NCBI GenBank assembly: GCA_024689005.1 | Contig: JAILDU010000031.1 | Coordinates: 1 to 37,261 of the forward strand | DNA: 37,261 nucleotides | DNA from: Paludibacteraceae bacterium | Lineage (GTDB): Bacteria; Bacteroidota; Bacteroidia; Bacteroidales; Paludibacteraceae | Reading direction: 5' to 3' | Shown: one piece after another, positions 32,734-37,261 of the stretch | Numbering within the stretch: position 1 is the stretch's first letter | How the letters are laid out: each line of letters opens with the position of its first letter | Made by a program: the position numbers and the translations under genes | Notes under the pieces: generated by a model | The model's input: only the letters and a program-made list of their open reading frames with translations | The model's database searches: none | Told to the model about the DNA's origin: nothing

Positions 32734-33462
32734 TTACATCTCCGGGTCAACAAGGATACGTCCGCAGAACTCGCATACCAAAATCTTCTTGCGTGTACGG
32801 ATATCCAATTGGCGTTGTGCTGGTATCTTGGCGTGGCAACCACCGCAACTATCGCGCTCGATCTTAACCACAGCCAAACCATTGTGAGCATTCTTGCGAA
32901 TACGCTTGAAAGCGCTCAAAAGACGCTCGTCTATCTTCTTCTCCAGATCACCGGCCTTCAGCATCAATGACTCGGTCTCTGCCTTGGTCTCAGTAAGTAT
33001 CTGATCCAACTCGGCACGCTTCTGATTGAGGTCAACGGTACGCTCCTCTATATCTTTTGTCGTCTTGCTCTTCTCCTGAACACGGTCTTCCAGTTCGTTG
33101 GAATAGTGTTTGATCTTACGCTGGCTGGCTTCGATCTCCAACTCCTGATATTCAATCTCTTTGTTCAGATTGTCGAACTCGCGGTTGTTACGTACGCTGT
33201 TCTGCTGCTCCTTGTAGCGAGAGATAGATGCATTAGCATTCTCAATGCGCACACGATGATCGCTGATCTGCGTCTCACAGTCTTTGATATCGTTCTCGAT
33301 ATTGGCCAAACGGGTCTTCAGACCCTCTACCTCATCAGCCATATCCTTCACTTCTTGTGGCAGCTCTCCTGCCAGGGTACGCAGCTCGTCGATCTTAGAA
33401 TCCACTTGCTGCAGATCATACAGCGCTTTCAGTCGCTGCTCTACTGTTAATTCTTTAGCCAT
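32734..33462 (-). CDS. Coiled-coil protein with C4-type zinc ribbon
   Basis: The 242-residue protein has a long antiparallel coiled coil (about residues 10-190) and a C-terminal zinc ribbon with CGGCHAKIP and CEFCGRILV. It matches the zf-RING_7 (PF02591) family, cytoplasmic proteins thought to bind nucleic acid; no precise role is established. It is the last gene of the unit DUF5606-nif3-zinc ribbon, 33 bases after nif3, an order common in Bacteroidota. Confidence 0.9.
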   Translation of the reverse strand: MAKELTVEQRLKALYDLQQVDSKIDELRTLAGELPQEVKDMADEVEGLKTRLANIENDIKDCETQISDHRVRIENANASISRYKEQQNSVRNNREFDNLNKEIEYQELEIEASQRKIKHYSNELEDRVQEKSKTTKDIEERTVDLNQKRAELDQILTETKAETESLMLKAGDLEKKIDERLLSAFKRIRKNAHNGLAVVKIERDSCGGCHAKIPAQRQLDIRTRKKILVCEFCGRILVDPEM

Positions 33463-33495
33463 AATATTATTCTGATTTCTTTGTTTACAATTTAA

Positions 33496-34275
33496 TCATA
33501 TTAGTACTCTTACCGGCGTTTGGTCAGCCTTGCTGATAATACATTTGACACCCAAGGGCTCTATTATATTCTTAAGTATCACGCGCGCGTGGCATTCGCT
33601 TACCCAATGGTCTATGTCCACCAGACCTATTCTGCCTGCTGCATCCTGCATCTCATGATACTTGCAGTCGGCTGTCAGATACACATCTGCTCCCTGCTCT
33701 ATAGCCGTTTCGATAAACTCTGCGCCTGCACCTCCGCACAACGCTATCGTCTGCACTTGCGCCTTGGCCGGTTCTGTATATCTAACGTACGTCGTCTTTA
33801 GCGTCTCTTTGACACGTCCGATGAAAGCCTCGTAACTCATTGGCTCTGCCAAACGACCGATAACTCCGAGGCCGAAACGGCTATCCGAATCATTGGGGAC
33901 CAAGATTCGACTATTTTCTATTCCCAACAATTCCGCCAATTTCGTATTGACGCCGCCCACCACACTGTCCAGACTTGTATGGGCCGAGTAGATTGCTATA
34001 TTGTGCCTGATAGCCTGCTCCACTACACGCGCTTGAGGCGTCTGGCCACACACTTGCTTCAAACCACGAAATAGCAACGGATGATGGCTCACTATCAGCT
34101 GACAACCACATACAATAGACTCATTGACAACAGCTTCTGTTATGTCTGTTGCCAAGAGAACCGATTCTATATCGCGTTCCGTGTCACCTACCTGCATTCC
34201 CGAGTTATCCCATTCACATTGGGCACTCCGTGGCGCTACAGATTCTATGCTATTGATAATTGCTCTTAAGAGCAC
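33496..34275 (-). CDS. Nif3-like dinuclear metal-centre protein
   Basis: Nif3/YbgI (DUF34) proteins form toroidal hexamers with a two-metal site; a GTP cyclohydrolase I type 2 activity has been proposed for some. Metal ligands are visible in VSHHPLLFRG, YSAHTSLDSV and the late IDHWVSECHA (His and Glu). At 259 residues this is the short form; many Bacteroidota homologues have about 365 residues with an inserted domain, which is absent. The start is a GTG at 34275, 9 bases after DUF5606. Confidence 0.92.
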   Translation of the reverse strand: MLLRAIINSIESVAPRSAQCEWDNSGMQVGDTERDIESVLLATDITEAVVNESIVCGCQLIVSHHPLLFRGLKQVCGQTPQARVVEQAIRHNIAIYSAHTSLDSVVGGVNTKLAELLGIENSRILVPNDSDSRFGLGVIGRLAEPMSYEAFIGRVKETLKTTYVRYTEPAKAQVQTIALCGGAGAEFIETAIEQGADVYLTADCKYHEMQDAAGRIGLVDIDHWVSECHARVILKNIIEPLGVKCIISKADQTPVRVLI

Positions 34276-34284
34276 AATGTCTTT

Positions 34285-34698
34285 TTAAGCCTCAGCTTCC
34301 GGCTCTTCATCCTTAAAGTCGGTGATTCCGGCTTTCACAAGGATGTTGTACCAAGCAATGAGCTTGCGGATATCGCTCGGATAAACGCGGTCGCGATCCC
34401 AATCCGGCAATACTTGGTCAAACCATGCCTGCAACTCTTCGTTTGTAGCTTTCTTGCCATCTATCTGAGTCGGCTTGAGTCCTTCTTTCTTACCGCAATT
34501 GGTCAGCACTTCGCTCAAACGTACATCATCTGCGTTGGTAAACATCGACACATCGCTCAGCGCTACTATTCTGTCGCGAGCATAAGTCGGCATGCGCTTT
34601 CCATCAACCAACGACTCAACTATCAGCATGTTATTGCCGCGACTAACCAATTTGTACAAACCCGGTTTTCCGGTTATAGCAAGTATTTCTTTCAACAT
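34285..34698 (-). CDS. DUF5606 protein
   Basis: The 137-residue soluble protein begins MLKEILAITGKPGLYKLVSR, the usual start of the DUF5606 family of Bacteroidota, followed by NNMLIVESLVDGKRMPTYA and a C-terminal helical part with an acidic tail. The N-terminal half looks like a small beta fold. Function unknown. First gene of its unit, with its own promoter. Confidence 0.85.
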   Translation of the reverse strand: MLKEILAITGKPGLYKLVSRGNNMLIVESLVDGKRMPTYARDRIVALSDVSMFTNADDVRLSEVLTNCGKKEGLKPTQIDGKKATNEELQAWFDQVLPDWDRDRVYPSDIRKLIAWYNILVKAGITDFKDEEPEAEA

Positions 34699-34762
34699 AA
34701 GAGTATTTACGATTTAATTCTGTTTTTGTTTGCTTTTCTGACCTTTTCAATCAAAATCGGCT

Positions 34763-34795
34763 GCAAAAGTACTGCTTTTTTTTCAGATATGCAAG
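34763..34795 (-). promoter_or_regulatory. Promoter of DUF5606-nif3-zinc ribbon
   Basis: On the minus strand CTTG (34795-34792), 20 bases, TACTTTTGC (34771-34763). It begins 16 bases after the end of smpB. Confidence 0.85.
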
Positions 34796-34811
34796 TGTTT
34801 ACCGATTTTTG

Positions 34812-35279
34812 TTAAGACAACCTGGCGTTTTTCATCATCTGCGCCACTTCGCGCTTGTCATCCGCCTCACGCAGAGCCTGACGCTTATCGTAGGTATGCT
34901 TACCCTGACAGAGCGCTATCTCCATCTTCGCCAAACCGCGGTCATTGATGAATATCTCCAGCGGAACAATGGTCTTGCCCGTATCTTTGGTCGCCTTCTC
35001 CAACTTGCGTATCTCGCGACGTTGCAGCAGCAACTTACGATCACGCTTCGCCTCATGGTTAGCGTAGCTGCCGAAACGATACTCGGCTATGTGCATCTGC
35101 TTGACGTACATCTCACCATGTTCCACCGCGCAATAACTATCCACCAGCGATGCCTTGCCCTCGCGGATAGACTTGATCTCCGTGCCGTAGAGCTGAATGC
35201 CGGCGGTATAGCGGTCCAGTATGATGTACTCAAACTTTGCCCGTTTGTTCAGTATATGTATATCACTTTTCAGTTTCAC
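34812..35279 (-). CDS. smpB: SsrA-binding protein SmpB
   Basis: Brings tmRNA to stalled ribosomes. Family motifs: [45 protein letters not shown]-like [20 protein letters not shown], and [20 protein letters not shown] with a basic C-terminal tail. Length (155) is standard. The start is a GTG at 35279, overlapping the end of the CNNM/CorC gene by 17 bases, so translation is probably coupled. No tmRNA gene is visible in the window. Confidence 0.96.
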   Translation of the reverse strand: MKLKSDIHILNKRAKFEYIILDRYTAGIQLYGTEIKSIREGKASLVDSYCAVEHGEMYVKQMHIAEYRFGSYANHEAKRDRKLLLQRREIRKLEKATKDTGKTIVPLEIFINDRGLAKMEIALCQGKHTYDKRQALREADDKREVAQMMKNARLS

Positions 35280-36360
35280 TTTCTGCTACTTCTTTTTCTC
35301 TTTGTCCTTTGTCATTGAGTACGCGCTTGTACTTCTTTTGTCTCTGTTCCCAGCGCTCGCGTGCGTACTGCTGCATGTCTATTACGGTATCGTTCTCGTC
35401 TATGATCTCCAGTCCGAAGATGGTCTCTATTATATCTTCCAACGTCAGTATTCCGACGAACATACCGTATTCATCTATTATCTGCGCTATCTGGCTCTTC
35501 TGTTTGAGCATGCTATCGAATATCGTTCCGAGCGTCAGGTCTTGGTCAAAAGCCGGCAACGAACGCTTTATGCCACCGAGTGTCTTGCGAAAATGATCCT
35601 CTGTCAATTCCTCCAACGCATCGTTACGCAACACATAGCCTGTTATGTACTCCGGTGCCTCGGGCTTGTAGAGCGGAATACGTGAGAAATGGTCATATTC
35701 ATCGCTGTCATAGTAGGCACGCAACGTCATGTTCTCCGGCGCTATCTTGGCCACCACACGAGGCGTCATCACATCATAGGCATGTATCGTGTCCAGACGC
35801 ATCAGATTGGAGAATATCTTGTTCTCATCCTCATCCACTACTCCTTCTTCCTCGCCCACACTCACCATCGACAGCACTTCCTCACGGCTCACCGATGGCT
35901 CGTCCTCGTTGTCAGGAAAGGCACGAGTAATCAACTCTACCAGCAGGACGAACGGGTATAAGATGAATACCAACACGTGTATCGTCCTGGCCGTGAAGCC
36001 CATCAGATTGCGCCAATAAGTCGTTCCTATCACCTTCGGGATGATCTCACCGAATACCAATATCAGGAGTGTCACTATCGCAGACACCAAACCGAACCAC
36101 TTGGATCCGAACACCTCCGTGGCTTGCATGCCCACACCGGCCGCTCCGATGGTATTGGCTATCGTATTGAGCGAGAGTATTGCGGCCAGAGGCTTGCCCG
36201 TGTCCTCCTTATAGCTGCTCATCAGCTTGGCCGGACCGTAACCTTCCTCCTCACGCAGATTAATGTAACTAAGCGACGTTGACATCAGTACTGACTCCAA
36301 TACAGAGCACAAAAAACTGATGGCCATCGCGCCAAATAAGAATAGTAGAAGTAATCCCAT
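35263..36360 (-). CDS. CNNM/CorC-family transporter with DUF21 and CBS domains
   Basis: 365 residues: DUF21 membrane domain with four hydrophobic segments (about 1-140, including the typical [15 protein letters not shown]), then a CBS pair (about 195-310, [11 protein letters not shown] and [20 protein letters not shown]) and a charged tail. The C-terminal CorC/HlyC domain of longer members is missing. Relatives export or regulate Mg2+ or related divalent ions. It overlaps smpB by 17 bases and is driven from 36399. Confidence 0.9.
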   Translation of the reverse strand: MGLLLLFLFGAMAISFLCSVLESVLMSTSLSYINLREEEGYGPAKLMSSYKEDTGKPLAAILSLNTIANTIGAAGVGMQATEVFGSKWFGLVSAIVTLLILVFGEIIPKVIGTTYWRNLMGFTARTIHVLVFILYPFVLLVELITRAFPDNEDEPSVSREEVLSMVSVGEEEGVVDEDENKIFSNLMRLDTIHAYDVMTPRVVAKIAPENMTLRAYYDSDEYDHFSRIPLYKPEAPEYITGYVLRNDALEELTEDHFRKTLGGIKRSLPAFDQDLTLGTIFDSMLKQKSQIAQIIDEYGMFVGILTLEDIIETIFGLEIIDENDTVIDMQQYARERWEQRQKKYKRVLNDKGQREKEVAESETEK

Positions 36361-36398
36361 ATATATTCGCCCTAAGGCTTCATCTTTTCAAAAACGCT

Positions 36399-36431
36399 GC
36401 AAAGATACTACAAAATTTGCACATATGCAAG
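36399..36431 (-). promoter_or_regulatory. Promoter of the CNNM/CorC-smpB unit
   Basis: On the minus strand CTTG (36431-36428), 20 bases, TATCTTTGC (36407-36399). The leader is about 32 bases. Confidence 0.85.
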
Positions 36432-36467
36432 AAAAATCAGAATAATTACTCTTTACGATGCTTCTTG

Positions 36468-36941
36468 CTATAGCAATTTCTCTACATCTGCCTCTATATC
36501 TTCCGGCTTTGTGGTGGGTGCATAGCGTTCTATCACGTTGCCCTCACGATCTATCAGGAACTTCGAGAAATTCCATCGAATCGCCTTGCCCAACACGCCT
36601 TTTTTCTGCTCCTTGAGCCATTTGTACAGCGGGTCTGCCTCTTCGCCGTTCACCTTGATCTTAGCAAACTGAGGAAACGACACATTGTAAGTCAGTTTGC
36701 AGAAACTGACTATCTCCTCTTCCGTTCCGGGCGCTTGACCCGCAAACTGATTGCATGGGAAATCCAGTACTACGAAGCCCGCATCTTTGTACTTCTCATA
36801 TAGCGCTTCCAAACCCTCATATTGAGGCGTAAAACCGCAATCCGTTGCCGTGTTTACCACTAAGAGCACTTTGCCCTTGTACTCCGCCAGACTTACCGAC
36901 TTCTTCTTGGTGTCCAACACCTTAAAATCATAAATGTTCAT
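36468..36941 (-). CDS. Glutathione peroxidase-family thiol peroxidase
   Basis: Reduces peroxides. The catalytic residues of the family are Cys35 (NTATDCGFTPQYEGL), Gln65 (FPCNQFAGQ), Trp123 and Asn124 (IRWNFSKFLI). A second cysteine, Cys81 (SFCKLTYNVSFPQ), is at the position of the resolving cysteine of thioredoxin-dependent members, so the reductant is probably thioredoxin rather than glutathione. Length (157) is standard. It has its own promoter. Confidence 0.95.
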   Translation of the reverse strand: MNIYDFKVLDTKKKSVSLAEYKGKVLLVVNTATDCGFTPQYEGLEALYEKYKDAGFVVLDFPCNQFAGQAPGTEEEIVSFCKLTYNVSFPQFAKIKVNGEEADPLYKWLKEQKKGVLGKAIRWNFSKFLIDREGNVIERYAPTTKPEDIEADVEKLL

Positions 36942-36999
36942 AGTTGTAGATTTTTATTGGTTTATGTGTTTTGTAGCTGTGCTATTTTCTTTTCACGCC

Positions 37000-37032
37000 G
37001 CAAAGGTACGATATTTTTTTGACATATGCAAA
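37000..37032 (-). promoter_or_regulatory. Promoter of the glutathione peroxidase gene
   Basis: On the minus strand TTTG (37032-37029), 20 bases, TACCTTTGC (37008-37000). The leader is about 50 bases. Confidence 0.87.
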
Positions 37033-37182
37033 TTTATTGCCGCAAATCTTCTTCTTGCTATTCACTTAGCGTCATTTGCTATAGCAAACACGCACCCCGC
37101 AACACTCTCTCTTTAATTCCATCACTCTTTCACTCTTTAATTCTTCATTCTTCATTCTTAATTCTTTAATTAATCCGCTGTC

Positions 37183-37261
37183 GATTACGATAGATACACG
37201 ATAGATACACGATAGATACATGTTAGATACACGATAGATACACGATACATATACGTTAGAT
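37183..37261. repeat. Tandem array of 11-base units (array E), cut by the window end
   Basis: Seven units in register (GATTACGATAG, ATACACGATAG twice, ATACATGTTAG, ATACACGATAG, ATACACGATAC, ATATACGTTAG). The array begins after ATTAATCCGCTGTC (37169-37182) and a heptad run of CTCTTTAATTC and ATTCTTC types (about 37110-37168), the same order as in array A. A and E are copies of one element in the same orientation. Confidence 0.9.

Overview
This window is chromosomal DNA from a member of the Bacteroidota, most likely the order Bacteroidales. The strongest evidence is fourteen promoters of the Bacteroidota type (TTTG or TTG near -33, TAnnTTTGC near -7), all with exactly 20 bases between the two boxes. 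Shine-Dalgarno sites are largely absent. Family-level markers agree: DUF4271-hemD-rnpA-yidD order, DUF5606, Nif3 next to a coiled-coil zinc-ribbon protein, and many lipoproteins with an SC lipobox. I see no rRNA, tRNA, transposase, prophage or CRISPR array.

Layout. 1-2317 is accessory DNA. It holds a promoter between 17-base inverted repeats, a two-gene module (the C-terminal tip of an RHS protein plus an overlapping small membrane protein), and an array of 11-base repeats. 2318-3391 has a small lipoprotein gene, a second 11-base array and the promoter and leader of an abundant OmpA/TPR-type lipoprotein gene. 3392-8049 continues with a small membrane protein, mutL and a 5'-nucleotidase-like phosphatase. 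8059-15319 is a long rightward run: acpP, fabF, a winged-helix protein, asd, an 11-base array, a U32 peptidase, DUF4271, hemD, rnpA, yidD, trmD. A small RNA candidate precedes pepD (15534-16976).

Leftward genes follow: feoB (19403-21118), then DUF2147, psuK and psuG (pseudouridine breakdown). Two paralogous small lipoproteins have their own promoters and terminators. A leader that can fold into a four-way junction precedes potABCD (polyamine uptake), whose potC carries an unusual extra N-terminal part. A large TPR protein and an outer-membrane barrel protein follow in the same direction up to a two-way terminator at 32662. The right end is leftward: DUF5606-nif3-zinc ribbon, CNNM/CorC-smpB, and a glutathione peroxidase.

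The most unusual signal is not a gene. Five intergenic stretches (about 1969-2144, 2953-3061, 11051-11281, 22545-22665, 37183-37261) consist of tandem units whose period is 11 bases in each case although the unit sequence differs between sites. Two of the sites share both unit and about 25 bases of exact flank, so they are copies of one dispersed element. The constant period, about one helical turn and not a multiple of three, suggests a DNA-level role or a common replication-slippage origin. I know of no described family that matches. Other points worth checking are the promoter inside inverted repeats at the left edge, the orphan RHS tip behind its own promoter, the PotC fusion, the potA leader and the degenerate G domain of FeoB.
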